DNA from: Neobacillus sp. PS2-9
GTDB taxonomy: Bacteria > Bacillota > Bacilli > Bacillales > Cytobacillaceae
Assembly: GCF_030915525.1 (NCBI RefSeq)
Contig: NZ_CP133269.1
Location: forward strand, 3,073,001 to 3,137,000
DNA: 64,000 nt
Reading direction: 5' to 3'
Positions within the stretch are counted from its first letter, which is position 1. Every line of letters starts with the position of its first letter. A program made the translations under genes and the position numbers. This document shows positions 18,891 to 28,012 of the stretch, piece after piece. Below the pieces are notes generated by a model. The model saw only the letters and a program-made list of their open reading frames with translations. It was not told the DNA's origin and did not search any database.

Positions 18891-19274
18891 TTATATGTGG
18901 TGGACGGCTTTTTTTATTGCCATACGTTCTCTTAATGTAGAGATCGCAATAGAGCTTGTTAGCCATGATAGCAATCCTATGGTAATACTTAAGAGCCAAT
19001 TACTAGTGGATTGCAAGGTAAGGAGGACTGTAATCACGCAAATAATTCCGCCCATCATTCCATATACAGACCCTCGGGCAATATTGGTTGCTTTCTTTGT
19101 ACCGGAAGCAATGCCGACCATGATAACCGCTGTTAGCATTACGGCAGGAAAAGCTGCAAAAATTCCAGCAAGCATTTTCCACGGAGAAATGATTGTAATT
19201 AAATAACTTAGTGAAACCGCAGTTCCACCGAGTAGGAATCGAATAAATAAGTCCTGTTTATTCATGTTTGTCAC
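18891..19274 (-). CDS. DUF3147 family membrane protein
   Basis: A 127-residue protein with four predicted transmembrane segments and the family pattern IRFLLGGTAVSLSYLI near the start and AGIFAAFPAVMLTAV near residue 37. The start has a purine-rich ribosome site (AAAGGTGA). It lies 9 bp after its paralogue at 19284; tandem DUF3147 pairs may form a heteromeric membrane complex. The function is unknown; no motif suggests catalysis. Confidence 0.8.
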   Translation of the reverse strand: MTNMNKQDLFIRFLLGGTAVSLSYLITIISPWKMLAGIFAAFPAVMLTAVIMVGIASGTKKATNIARGSVYGMMGGIICVITVLLTLQSTSNWLLSITIGLLSWLTSSIAISTLRERMAIKKAVHHI

Positions 19275-19283
19275 CTTTTTCGT

Positions 19284-19646
19284 TTAATGAGATGTAATAA
19301 TGACAACTACTATTGAAATAGTAAACCAGAAAGCCATGGATTGAAGGATGCCCCGTTTCCAGCCTACTTTCGGTAAAAGATAGCCTGCGATAAGAGCAAC
19401 TATGATGTTGATTGCCATTCCAAAGATGGCTCCCCTTGATAACATAATCGAATGTGAAATCAGCTGCGCACCATGAAAATCAAGTCCTATTGTTAATAAT
19501 GCCGCAAGATACACCGCAGGAAAGGCTGCAAAAATTCCTCCTGCTTTTTCTCCCAATTTTTTTGCTACCACTGTACAAGCAACAACTGCTAAACCACCCA
19601 AAAGGAATCGTATGAGAAGTGCGCTTATTGATAGATGTGCCATCAT
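19284..19646 (-). CDS. DUF3147 family membrane protein
   Basis: A 120-residue, four-helix membrane protein with the same motifs as its downstream neighbour (LIRFLLGGLAVVACTVV; GGIFAAFPAVYLAAL). It is the first gene of a two-gene unit. Both proteins keep a glycine-rich first helix and an FAAFPAV signature in helix two. No function is assigned to the family. Confidence 0.8.
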   Translation of the reverse strand: MMAHLSISALLIRFLLGGLAVVACTVVAKKLGEKAGGIFAAFPAVYLAALLTIGLDFHGAQLISHSIMLSRGAIFGMAINIIVALIAGYLLPKVGWKRGILQSMAFWFTISIVVVIITSH

Positions 19647-19813
19647 TTGTTCGCCTCTTTTTTTGTTTACCGTGCTGTTATTTTAGTTACGTGAATAATC
19701 TCACAAACTATTTTACGTATTCATTGTACCTCAATTTTATGACAATACATGTGAACACTTTATTAATGTTTTTGAAGCGGTTTCATTTGATCTATTTTGT
19801 GCTTGAGTCTTGG

Positions 19814-20275
19814 TGAAAGACAAACCTACGGCATTTCAAGCTTGTCCTGTCCTTCATCCACCTTATGAAGGACAAAACCTTTGTATTCAAATCAAATTTT
19901 GTCCTTCATCAATCGTATGAAAGACAAAATCTTTGTGTTCAAATCAAATTTTGTCCTTCATCAACCGTATGAAAGACAAAATCTTTGTGTTCAAATCGAA
20001 TTTTGTCCTTCATCAACCGTATGAAAGACAAAACCTTTGTATTCAAATCGCATTTTGTCCTTCATCAACCGTATGAAAGACAAAATCTTTGTATTCAAAT
20101 CGAACTTTGTCCTTCATCAACCGTATGAAAGACAAAACCTTTGTATTCAAATCGAACTTTGTCCTTCATCAACCGTATGAAAGACAAAATCTTTGTGTTC
20201 AAATCGAATTTTGTCCTTCATCACCCGTACGAAAGACAAAATCTTTGTGCTCAGACCAAATTTTGTCCTTCATCC
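19814..20275. repeat. Tandem array 1: nine 52-bp units
   Basis: The word GTCCTTCATC recurs at 19850, 19901, 19953, 20005, 20057, 20109, 20161, 20213 and 20265, i.e. every 52 bp (51 once). Each unit holds an inverted repeat (TTTTGTCCTTCAT, 7-nt loop, ATGAAAGACAAAA) and a 19-bp AT-rich spacer containing TTTGTGTTCAAATC. The outer units are degenerate and the inner ones nearly identical. It fills the gap between the DUF3147 genes and the next small gene. Open frames through it are artefacts because 52 is not divisible by 3. Confidence 0.95.
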
Positions 20276-20479
20276 ACTGAAATCAAAGAAAGTCCGTCAA
20301 ACAATCTTAATTAATTATTAGATAGTTCGTTCTGCTTCATTAGAATAAACCATTCCATCTTTTTTCATGCATCACTGATATTTAAATAAGTGAGTAATTT
20401 CTGTTGATTTTACAAATAATAATAATGATGTTCCATAGCGAATATCATCGTTTCAAATCCTATGATGAGGTGATTTTAG

Positions 20480-20632
20480 ATGAGCTACAGAGATCATTTG
20501 GATCCACACTCAGAGCTTTTTCACCACACGTTTACAAGGCCAAAACGCCAGAAATCTCAGGTGAATGGGCAAACACAGGTGACGCAAAACACAATCATCT
20601 TAAGGAGTAATGCCAAAGCACACCGTTGGTAA
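20480..20632 (+). CDS. Small hypothetical protein (50 residues)
   Basis: ATG at 20480 preceded by GATGAGGTGA, 50 codons, stop at 20630-20632, then a strong terminator at 20694. The peptide is polar, basic and rich in His, Gln and Asn (begins MSYRDHLDPHSEL, ends SNAKAHRW), with no signal peptide or membrane segment. A longer frame at 20404-20610 overlaps it but has no ribosome site. I do not recognise a family. The ribosome site plus terminator support a real short gene; it could also be a structured RNA. Confidence 0.5.
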   Translation: MSYRDHLDPHSELFHHTFTRPKRQKSQVNGQTQVTQNTIILRSNAKAHRW

Positions 20633-20693
20633 GTGTAATGGCATCGAAACGAATGATGGGGTGACACAGATCGCTGCCTCCATCAAGAAGAAG

Positions 20694-20723
20694 GCTGACT
20701 CAACACAATGAGTCAGCTTTTTT
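20694..20723 (+). terminator. Rho-independent terminator
   Basis: GCTGACTCA / TGAGTCAGC stem with a six-base loop, followed by TTTTTT, downstream of the 50-residue gene. Confidence 0.85.
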
Positions 20724-20824
20724 CTTTTAATATGAAATAAACGAAAAATTATGATTGAAAATGTATGTTTAGAAGGATATCATAAAATCTAATTAAATTA
20801 TTATCTAATGGAGTGGACTAGAGT

Positions 20825-21328
20825 ATGTACGATGCTTTCACAATAAGAGACGCAGAAATAACTGATTTACCGATTATCGTTGACATATACAATTCAACCA
20901 TCGCTGGGAGAATGGTTACCGCTGACCTTGAGCCAGTAACTGTTGAAAGCCGGACCCAATGGTTTCACGAGCACTCCCCTTCCTTTCGTCCACTTTGGGT
21001 AGTCGAAAGTCAAGGATTAATTTGCGGATGGGTAAGTTATCAGTCGTTTTATGGCAGACCAGCCTATAATGGAACAGCTGAAATCAGTATATATATTCAT
21101 CAGGATTTTCGTGGAAAGAAACTCGGTAAGTTTCTTATACAAAAAGCAATAGATGCTTGCCCAGCCCTTGAAATTAAAACCTTACTTGGATTTATCTTTG
21201 GCCATAATGACCCCAGCATAAAGCTTTTTAACAGCTTTGGCTTTGAAAAATGGGCACATCTTCCGAAGATTGCAGAACTTGACGGCATTGAAAGAGATCT
21301 ACTTATACTTGGCAGAAGAATATACTAA
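20825..21328 (+). CDS. GNAT family N-acetyltransferase (phosphinothricin/MnaT-like)
   Basis: A 167-residue GNAT enzyme of the PAT/MnaT subgroup, transferring acetyl from acetyl-CoA to an amino group. IRDAEITDLPIIVDIYN is at the N-terminus, the motif-A acetyl-CoA loop DFRGKKLGKFLI is near residues 97-108, and HNDPSIKLFNSFGF near 134. Length is normal. It is a single gene with its own upstream region. Natural substrates in this group include methionine sulfone/sulfoximine and bialaphos-like amino acids; the actual one cannot be told here. Confidence 0.87.
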   Translation: MYDAFTIRDAEITDLPIIVDIYNSTIAGRMVTADLEPVTVESRTQWFHEHSPSFRPLWVVESQGLICGWVSYQSFYGRPAYNGTAEISIYIHQDFRGKKLGKFLIQKAIDACPALEIKTLLGFIFGHNDPSIKLFNSFGFEKWAHLPKIAELDGIERDLLILGRRIY

Positions 21329-21362
21329 TACTTAAATGGATGAACCATAGGAGATGAAAAAC

Positions 21363-21617
21363 ATGAGCGTACATAAAGCAATATCCGAACATGTAAACAA
21401 GCAAAACCAAAAGATTAATCGCTTCCTGCTGCTCGACCAGCAAAGAGAGCATTTTATCGAAGAAGCGTTACTTTTATGCAAGCAGGGAAAAGAGTTCACA
21501 ACCGATAAAATTAACGAAATGACAAATCAAATTAACACCCTAGCAAAGCAAGGAATCATTCCTTTCCGAAAGCTTGTCACAAAAGAAATGGTCAAAGAAT
21601 ATGCATTAAGGTCTTAA
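21363..21617 (+). CDS. ypbS: YpbS-like protein (DUF2533)
   Basis: An 84-residue soluble helical protein. The sequence VHKAISEHVNKQN, the central LDQQREHFIEEALLL and the C-terminal VTKEMVKEY resemble Bacillus subtilis YpbS as I remember it. Start: the ATG at 21363 has AGGAG at 8-nt spacing; an ATG three codons earlier abuts the ribosome site. Followed by a terminator. Function unknown. Confidence 0.7.
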   Translation: MSVHKAISEHVNKQNQKINRFLLLDQQREHFIEEALLLCKQGKEFTTDKINEMTNQINTLAKQGIIPFRKLVTKEMVKEYALRS

Positions 21618-21644
21618 CACGGCTCAATTAAATACCAATATAAT

Positions 21645-21682
21645 AAAGCAGAGGCTGCATCCAAGTGCTCCTCTGCTTTTTT
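21645..21682 (+). terminator. Rho-independent terminator
   Basis: AAAGCAGAGG pairs with CCTCTGCTTT, followed by a T-run, downstream of the YpbS-like gene. Confidence 0.85.
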
Positions 21683-21789
21683 CCAGTATTGCATTATTCC
21701 AAAATAAATAATTTTTTAGTACTATATACAATAGATATATATTACTCATTCTAGGAGAACTTGTTTCCTTGAAAGAACTGGAGATTTCC

Positions 21790-23439
21790 ATGCAGAAACA
21801 AAAATTCAAACTAGTCCTATTCTATTTCTTAGGTAGTTTAATTTGGATATATGGTTCAAATTATCTTATCGAAACATTCGTTCCTACTTCACTTATTTGG
21901 ATTATTGAACGATCTAAAGAGGTCCTTTATATACTCATCACTGGAGGCTTCATTTATTTTTTCATTAATAAGACCAATGAATTATCCGTCTCACGAGAAG
22001 ACCAAAAGCGCTTATCCACCTTAATTAACGCGATGGTTGACTTTGTTAATTTTAAGGATGGAGAAGGACGATGGATTGAGGCCAATAATTTTGGTTTGCA
22101 ATTGTTTCAGCTAGAACATGTGGATTATCGTGGGAAAAAGGACTCCGAGTTAGCCGAGTATACAGATTTTTATGCGGATGCCCTCCGGTATTGTGAAATT
22201 TCGGATGAGGAAGCTTGGAAAAATGGGGACATTATTCGAATTGAAGAAGTTCTTCCAGTTCCAGACGGAACGACAAAAACCTTTGATACGATTAAAGTCC
22301 CTCTTTTCAATCCAGATGGAAGCAGACAGGGCCTGGTCATTATTGGTCGTGATATTACTGAAAAAAAGAAAATGGCTAGAGAACTCTTGGTAAGCCAACA
22401 GCAATATAAATCATTATTTGAATACAGTCCTGATATTGTTTATCTAATGGATTTGAAAGGAAATATTACGAATCTCAATCCTCACTTCGAGGTCATTACT
22501 GGTTTTAACAGAGATGATATCATTGGAAAAAATATAAAATCCTTATTACCGAAAGAGTATCAAAAACAAGTCAACCAGTTTATTGCCTCCGTTGTCGAAG
22601 AGGTTAAACCTGTTATGTACGAGATAAATGTCCCACATGCAAACGGAGAGATGATTACGTTACAATGTACGTCACTCCCTATCAATATTGAAGGTGCCAT
22701 TACTGGTATTATTGGCACTGGACGAGATGTGACTACTTTAAGAAAAACAGAGGAACGCCTTAGAAGAACAGAAAAACTTTCTGTCGTTGGTGAATTATCT
22801 GCAAGTGTTGCCCACGAGATCAGGAATCCTCTTACTTCTTTAAAGGGTTTTGTGCAGCTTTTACAAATGGAAGATAAGAAGCATCAATATTACTATCAAA
22901 TCATGTTAGACGAACTCGATCGGATTAATCATATTGTAGGAGAGCTTCTTCTCTTGGCAAAACCACAGGTTCTTAAGTTTACAAACGCAGATATTCATAA
23001 ACTGTTACAGGATGTTATTTCGTTGCTGAGCACAGAAGCAAGCTTATATAATATCCAAATTAATTCTAATTTCCCTAAAGAACCTCTTATACTTGAGTGT
23101 GAACCAAACCAATTAAAACAATTATTTATTAATATTATTAAAAATGCAATAGAGGCATCCCAACAAGGTAAATCGGTAACGATTAGTGCCGAGCAAGCAG
23201 TTGAGAAGATTTGTATTACGATTAAGGACAGTGGGTGCGGTATCTCAAAAGAGAGATTAGAAAAAATTGGCGAACCTTTCTACTCCTCAAAGGAAAAAGG
23301 GACTGGATTAGGCTTAACAGTAAGCTATAAAATTGTTCAATCACACAAGGGAACCATTCATTTTGATAGTCAAAAAAACCTTGGTACAACTGTCAGCATA
23401 GTGTTGCCAATTAAGCAACATAACTCTAAAAAGAACTAA
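21790..23439 (+). CDS. Membrane-anchored two-PAS sensor histidine kinase (sporulation kinase type)
   Basis: A 549-residue sensor kinase. Two hydrophobic segments lie near residues 8-25 and 40-60. Two PAS domains follow (about 75-200 and 215-330), the second with DIVYLMDLKGNITNLNP. The H-box SVAHEIRNPLTSLKGF has its phospho-acceptor near His342, with N-box INIIKNAIEAS, G1 DSGCGIS and G2 GTGLGLTVSYKIV. This layout resembles kinases that feed the Bacillus sporulation phosphorelay (KinC/KinE type). No response regulator is adjacent, consistent with an orphan phosphorelay kinase. Start: the ATG at 21790 (GGAG 7 nt upstream); a TTG at 21769 is an alternative. Confidence 0.87.
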   Translation: MQKQKFKLVLFYFLGSLIWIYGSNYLIETFVPTSLIWIIERSKEVLYILITGGFIYFFINKTNELSVSREDQKRLSTLINAMVDFVNFKDGEGRWIEANNFGLQLFQLEHVDYRGKKDSELAEYTDFYADALRYCEISDEEAWKNGDIIRIEEVLPVPDGTTKTFDTIKVPLFNPDGSRQGLVIIGRDITEKKKMARELLVSQQQYKSLFEYSPDIVYLMDLKGNITNLNPHFEVITGFNRDDIIGKNIKSLLPKEYQKQVNQFIASVVEEVKPVMYEINVPHANGEMITLQCTSLPINIEGAITGIIGTGRDVTTLRKTEERLRRTEKLSVVGELSASVAHEIRNPLTSLKGFVQLLQMEDKKHQYYYQIMLDELDRINHIVGELLLLAKPQVLKFTNADIHKLLQDVISLLSTEASLYNIQINSNFPKEPLILECEPNQLKQLFINIIKNAIEASQQGKSVTISAEQAVEKICITIKDSGCGISKERLEKIGEPFYSSKEKGTGLGLTVSYKIVQSHKGTIHFDSQKNLGTTVSIVLPIKQHNSKKN

Positions 23440-23443
23440 AATT

Positions 23444-23470
23444 AAGACTGCCAAAAAAGGCAGTCTTTTT
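23444..23470 (+). terminator. Rho-independent terminator
   Basis: AAGACTGCC / GGCAGTCTT stem with a six-base loop and T-run just after the kinase gene. Confidence 0.85.
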
Positions 23471-23499
23471 CACATAATTAGAGAGTATAATTCAACTTC

Positions 23500-23625
23500 G
23501 AGAATTGTCCAGCTCCAGCGCCTAGCCCCCTGGGTCAAATAACCTTCTGCAATAAAAGTCACAGAGCGACTTTTTTTGCAGAAGAACATTTGCCTGTCGG
23601 GGCTGAACAAGGCGCTTCCGCTTTT
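23500..23625 (-). repeat. Dispersed 126-bp structured repeat, copy 1
   Basis: Begins GAATTGTCCAGCTCCAGCGC and ends GGCGCTTCCGCTTTT. An inner hairpin pairs CTTCTGCA with TGCAGAAG, and CAGCGCC of the left end faces GGCGCTT at the right end. A second copy in the opposite orientation lies at 61457-61582. It sits between the convergent ends of the kinase and gerAB-type genes and has no coding capacity. Confidence 0.8.
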
Positions 23626-23626
23626 C

Positions 23627-24730
23627 TTATTGATTTGCTTTCTTTTTTCGATTGCGGAAAAAAGCAATAACCAATAGCATTGATGGAATAATGATTTGGA
23701 ATGGCCAATGTAAATAAATCGGTACGATACGAAGTCCTTCTTTTATGTGCTCCGCATAATTAGATGCAATTGTTATTGAGGCAAATAGAACAAAAGCCCC
23801 TAGTGGAAGACTGAGGTTTCGGAGTTTATTAAACTTGAAAATATCTGCTGCTCCCGCAACTCCCGCATAGAAATATAACGTGATCTTAAAGAAACCGCCT
23901 ACAATTAAATATAGCATAAAGAAAACATCAAGCCGTTCGATAAATTCAGCGATTCTGATTTTACTAATGGTGGTTAACAACGGGAAATTAGCTCTCATAA
24001 AAATATCCGTTCCTAGAGCCGCAATATTAATAATCGATGTTATTGTGATATTAATTCCACTTAATATCATCCCCCCCATACAAACAATCTTTACCTTTTT
24101 CGGGTCATTTATATATGGAAGTAACATCGTAAATACAACCATTTCACCAAACGGGAATGTGATTGTTTCACCAAGAAAAGTCTTTACAATTGGCATAAAT
24201 CCGTTCTCTAATACGGGCCTTAGATTTTGTAAATGAATTAGTCCGGAAAACATAATGAGTAAAAAACCGACAACAGCCATTATATATATAATCATAAAAA
24301 ACAGCTCGCCAACTCTTGCAATTACCTCAAATCCCTTATGTATAGCATAAATAATTGTTACCATCATTAAGCAATTAATAACTATTAACGGTGTATTTGT
24401 ATATATGGTTGACGTTAATAATTCTCCAAAGTCCCGCAACACCCTGGATGCGCAGTACAAAAAATAAATAACGTAAAGGAAACCAATCATTCGTCCTATC
24501 CATTTTCCGGTTATCTTTTGTACATAGCTCGTAATAGGAAGATCTGGATAGTAGAGAAACAAACGATAGTATATTAGGAAAACTCCTAATCCGCCCACCA
24601 ACCCAAGCAAAATGCTTATCCATGCATCTTGTTTCACCTGTGCTCCAAGACCTACAAGTATCGCACTGCCCATCTCAAACAACACAACAAGCACGAATAA
24701 TTGTGATGCCTTTATTTTTGCCTTCTCCAA
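23627..24730 (-). CDS. GerAB/GerKB-type spore germination permease subunit
   Basis: A 367-residue membrane protein of the GerAB family (amino acid-permease-like fold, about ten helices), the B subunit that binds small germinants in the spore inner membrane. Start: a TTG at 24730 with GGGGG at ideal distance; the frame can be extended to 24775, but that would overlap the gerAC-type gene and lacks a ribosome site. It is the third gene of the operon, giving the order A-C-B as in Bacillus subtilis gerK. The germinant cannot be predicted. Confidence 0.88.
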   Translation of the reverse strand: MEKAKIKASQLFVLVVLFEMGSAILVGLGAQVKQDAWISILLGLVGGLGVFLIYYRLFLYYPDLPITSYVQKITGKWIGRMIGFLYVIYFLYCASRVLRDFGELLTSTIYTNTPLIVINCLMMVTIIYAIHKGFEVIARVGELFFMIIYIMAVVGFLLIMFSGLIHLQNLRPVLENGFMPIVKTFLGETITFPFGEMVVFTMLLPYINDPKKVKIVCMGGMILSGINITITSIINIAALGTDIFMRANFPLLTTISKIRIAEFIERLDVFFMLYLIVGGFFKITLYFYAGVAGAADIFKFNKLRNLSLPLGAFVLFASITIASNYAEHIKEGLRIVPIYLHWPFQIIIPSMLLVIAFFRNRKKKANQ

Positions 24731-24753
24731 TCTAGATCCCCCTTTCCAAAAAG

Positions 24754-25959
24754 CTATTGCTGCATATTTGACCAAAATGGCTTTGTTCGAATTCCTTCTC
24801 TTCGAATATAAGAATCTACATGGACATTCACTTGTAAGTCTGCAAATTCTTCATCCCAATTTCCTTGTATTTTCTTCCATAAAGGAGGATTTGCAATGTG
24901 AACCTTTTCACCAAATCCTAAAATATCTGTCTTTAACTTTTGCGCTTCCTTCACCGAGGCTCGGATCTGCTTAGTTATTTCTTTCTCCGTTAATTTTTCA
25001 ATTTGAGCAATGACTTCTGGATTATCTAAGTCTATTGCCGTATTCGCTTCGCTTATCCACCCTTCATTCTCATTTTTTACATTTATTATCGGTTTGTCAT
25101 TCACCATACGAACAGAAACTTTTGTTTTAGAACGTATGGGTGCGATGGAAAGTGCATTTTTCTTTCCTTCCCAGTTAATATTTATATCCGTACTATGTAC
25201 TTTATCGAGAACCCACAATATACCACGTGCTTTGTCATGTTCGATCCAGCCATGTAATTTCCCCTTATTAAAAACGGCTAAACCATCAGATTGTAGAAAA
25301 GCATCCGTTGTCGTCTTTTGAAGATTTTCTGCTTTCCTTGCTTTTGGTTTGTCACCAACAAGCCTATAACCATTAGCTAAAGGCTGTTTCCCCTTACTAA
25401 TTAACCCAGTGAGAAAATCGTCAATATTTAAGCTCATATTTTCACCAAGCATAGATTCTGAGAATTTAATTTGCTTTGTAATTTTAGTTACTGGAAGTCG
25501 GTCCAGAATAGTCAACGTCGTTACTATATCCTCTGCTTTTGAACCTCTCGCGATGACTAATTCTGTTGTGGTTCGAAATTCAGGATCCCGATCCAACGCA
25601 TCCAGCACATATAGCAAGCTTTCCTTTGCCACCTCTTCACTTATGACCACCACGTTTGTATGTGCATAATACAGCCTTCTTGAAACCTTCTTGGTAGCAT
25701 TTCTTGCCGCTTCAGTGATGGTATCCCCAGAACTTCTATAAACTGCAATGGGCAGTCCGTTTCCTCCACCTGATTGACCAGATGATACATTGCCAGGATT
25801 CACAAGTTGAAAGGACAAATTAAATTTTTTTTCCTTACCTTTATCAATTCCCAATGCCATGACAAAGGCCAGGTCCGTCAATTCCTTCTGATTCCAGCAT
25901 CCACTAAGAACGGGTAAAAGCAACAGTAAAATTATTATAGTATTTAAACATTTTTTCAT
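24754..25959 (-). CDS. GerAC/GerKC-type spore germination lipoprotein
   Basis: A 401-residue lipoprotein. Signal peptide with lipobox LSGC near residue 21, then the family start WNQKELTDLAFVMALGIDKG. The C-terminal half shows the GerAC domain pattern (IRASVKEAQKLKTDILGFGE near 340). It anchors to the outer face of the spore inner membrane and is needed for receptor function. Its start overlaps the gerAA-type stop by 4 nt (ATGA), so translation is coupled. Confidence 0.9.
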   Translation of the reverse strand: MKKCLNTIIILLLLLPVLSGCWNQKELTDLAFVMALGIDKGKEKKFNLSFQLVNPGNVSSGQSGGGNGLPIAVYRSSGDTITEAARNATKKVSRRLYYAHTNVVVISEEVAKESLLYVLDALDRDPEFRTTTELVIARGSKAEDIVTTLTILDRLPVTKITKQIKFSESMLGENMSLNIDDFLTGLISKGKQPLANGYRLVGDKPKARKAENLQKTTTDAFLQSDGLAVFNKGKLHGWIEHDKARGILWVLDKVHSTDININWEGKKNALSIAPIRSKTKVSVRMVNDKPIINVKNENEGWISEANTAIDLDNPEVIAQIEKLTEKEITKQIRASVKEAQKLKTDILGFGEKVHIANPPLWKKIQGNWDEEFADLQVNVHVDSYIRREGIRTKPFWSNMQQ

Positions 25960-27572
25960 GACTGATCACCTTTATCTGATTGATCATTTGGTTGCTCATC
26001 AGCTTTAGGTGGACCTGGCTTTTGATTTTCCCCTGTTCTAACTATATTGCCTTGACTAATAAATTGAGGTCTATTTTTAAAGGCCCAAATAGGAAACCGG
26101 AGAAATACGTCCTGCTGGTTACGGATGCTAAAAGGTGCGATTGGCATCATATAAGGAATTCCAAACGAGCGAAGCGAACATAAATGTATCGCTATAAACA
26201 TAAGTCCCAGCATCATTCCATAAAAGCCTAGAATGGTGGCAAGTCCCATTAAAGCAAAGCGAAGCAGTCTAGCTGCAATTGCCATCGCAAAAATAGGTGT
26301 TGAAAAGTTAGCAATGGCCGTGATTGACACAACGATAACCATTACTGGGGAAACGAACCCTGCTTGCACGGCAGCTTGACCAATAACGAGCGCACCCACA
26401 ATGGAAACGGCCTGACCGACCGCGCGCGGAAGTCTTAAGCCTGCCTCCCGTAAAATTTCAAATGTAACCTCCATGATTAATGCTTCAACAAATGCTGGAA
26501 AGGGAACACTTTCTCTTTGGGCCGCAATCGCAATGGCCATGGTAGTCGGAATCATTTCTTGATGAAAGGTTGTAGCCGCTATGTAGGTAGCGGGTCCAAT
26601 AAGGGCAATCAAAAATGCCAAGATTCTTAGGATCCTGATACCCGTTGAAATATCAAAACGTGAATAATAGTCGTCTGGTGCCTGAAAAAATTGAATAAAA
26701 AGGGCAGGCGCGGTAAGTACAAATGGTGTTCCATCAATAATAATGGCAATTCGCCCTTCAAGTAAATGAGAAGTAACAACATCTGGTCTTTCGGTATGAT
26801 AGGTAGTCGGAAAAGTTGTCCAGGTTTGATCTTCAATTAATTGCTCAATATAGCCTGAGGCAATAATACCGTCAATATCAATTCGATTTAATCTTTCCTT
26901 AAGTTCAGATATAATTTTCTCGTTTGCAATTCCTTTAATATACATCAACGCAATGTCAGTTTGTGTTACCGTGCCTAATTTCATTGATTCCAACCATAAA
27001 TTAGGACTTTTAATTCTTCTCCGTATCAAAGCTGTATTAGTACGGAGTGTTTCTGTGAAAGAATCCTTCGGTCCGCGTATAGATAGTTGTGTTGTTGGTT
27101 CAGAAATGGCCCGCTTTTCCCAACCCTTTGTCTCCGCACTAATGGCTTGGTTGTGACCTTCTAAAAAAATAATGGTATTTCCTGATAACAAATTATCATA
27201 AACCTGATTCCAATTATCAATTGTCAAAATACTGCCAAGCGCAACAGCCTTCTCAATTACGTATTGAAAGAGATCAATCCGCTCAAGTGGAAGTTCTTTT
27301 TCCATAAAAGATTCTAAAATAAAGTCACTGATGGAATGACTATCCGCTAAACCATCAACAAATACAAGAGCTCCTTTATAGCTGCTTATCTTTACTTCTC
27401 GAATGATGATATCAGCGCTTTTCCCAAACTCTTCTTTTATGCGGGAAATATTATCCTTATATTCCCTAAGTATCGGCAAATCCTCTGGCTTAAGTGGATC
27501 TTGCTGCTGTCTATAATTATCATTCTGTCTCCTTTTTTGCTTCTTTTTCAACATACTTGACAAGATCGACAC
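25956..27572 (-). CDS. GerAA/GerKA-type spore germination protein
   Basis: A 538-residue A subunit: a long soluble N-terminal region (residues about 30-300) with KGALVFVDGLAD, followed by about five membrane helices (SIVGALVIGQAAVQAG near 400) and a polar tail ending in Pro/Asp/Gln-rich residues. A subunits oligomerise and form the ion channel of germinant receptors. Start: a GTG at 27572 preceded by GAGGTGG. First gene of the three-gene operon, presumably expressed in the forespore; I could not find a convincing sigma-G promoter. Confidence 0.9.
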   Translation of the reverse strand: MSILSSMLKKKQKRRQNDNYRQQQDPLKPEDLPILREYKDNISRIKEEFGKSADIIIREVKISSYKGALVFVDGLADSHSISDFILESFMEKELPLERIDLFQYVIEKAVALGSILTIDNWNQVYDNLLSGNTIIFLEGHNQAISAETKGWEKRAISEPTTQLSIRGPKDSFTETLRTNTALIRRRIKSPNLWLESMKLGTVTQTDIALMYIKGIANEKIISELKERLNRIDIDGIIASGYIEQLIEDQTWTTFPTTYHTERPDVVTSHLLEGRIAIIIDGTPFVLTAPALFIQFFQAPDDYYSRFDISTGIRILRILAFLIALIGPATYIAATTFHQEMIPTTMAIAIAAQRESVPFPAFVEALIMEVTFEILREAGLRLPRAVGQAVSIVGALVIGQAAVQAGFVSPVMVIVVSITAIANFSTPIFAMAIAARLLRFALMGLATILGFYGMMLGLMFIAIHLCSLRSFGIPYMMPIAPFSIRNQQDVFLRFPIWAFKNRPQFISQGNIVRTGENQKPGPPKADEQPNDQSDKGDQS

Positions 27573-27714
27573 AAGCTACCACCTCAGCATTAACAATTCG
27601 TAATGGTTATTTTCCCCAACGTGAACTCTTCTATCCATTTCTTCCAAAAAACATTTAGAAATACATGCATAAGGATGGTTTAAAGAACAAAAATAAAGAT
27701 ACTGGAGATTGTAG

Positions 27715-27963
27715 GTGAAACAGTTGAAGCAAATATTGGTTTCATTTGTTATTGCAGGTGGATTGATGGGTATGATTGGCTTCTTAGACCTTGTTATGGG
27801 TACTGAACCTCGAAAATTAATTTGGAAAGCTATTAACCCTTTTAAGGTCATGGAGGCAGCTGAATACATTATTATTGTTTTTTTTGGCACTGCAATTATG
27901 ATTAAAGCCCTTCGTTACTACATCAAAAAGAAAAAAAATAATCAGCCTTCTAATGAAGGATGA
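27715..27963 (+). CDS. Small two-helix membrane protein, divergent from the ger operon
   Basis: An 82-residue protein. GTG start with GGAG 7 nt upstream. Two hydrophobic helices (residues about 6-26 and 46-66) are separated by a polar loop with TEPRKLIWKAINPF, and the tail is Lys/Asn-rich. I do not recognise a family. It is divergent from the gerAA-type gene with a 142-bp shared upstream region. Small membrane proteins (GerD/GerKD-like) are known partners of Ger receptors, but similarity to these is not evident, so any link to germination is inference. Confidence 0.65.
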   Translation: MKQLKQILVSFVIAGGLMGMIGFLDLVMGTEPRKLIWKAINPFKVMEAAEYIIIVFFGTAIMIKALRYYIKKKKNNQPSNEG

Positions 27964-27981
27964 TTACTACGAAAAAAAGGA

Positions 27982-28012
27982 AAAGAGCTCAACTTTCACA
28001 TTGAGCTCTTCT
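27982..28012. terminator. Bidirectional terminator shared by convergent small genes
   Basis: GAGCTCAA / TTGAGCTC stem with an eight-base loop between A- and T-rich flanks. The arm at 28001-28008 and the stop codon at 27996-27998 belong to the minus-strand gene, so the hairpin is partly encoded in its last codons. Confidence 0.7.

Noticed and set aside
20089..20280. 63-codon open frame in array 1
   Set aside because: It runs across 52-bp tandem units; the period is not a multiple of three and the frame changes in each unit.
20404..20610. 68-codon frame overlapping the 50-residue gene
   Set aside because: No ATG with a ribosome site; the alternative frame at 20480 has both a ribosome site and better composition. 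Kept only as a possibility.
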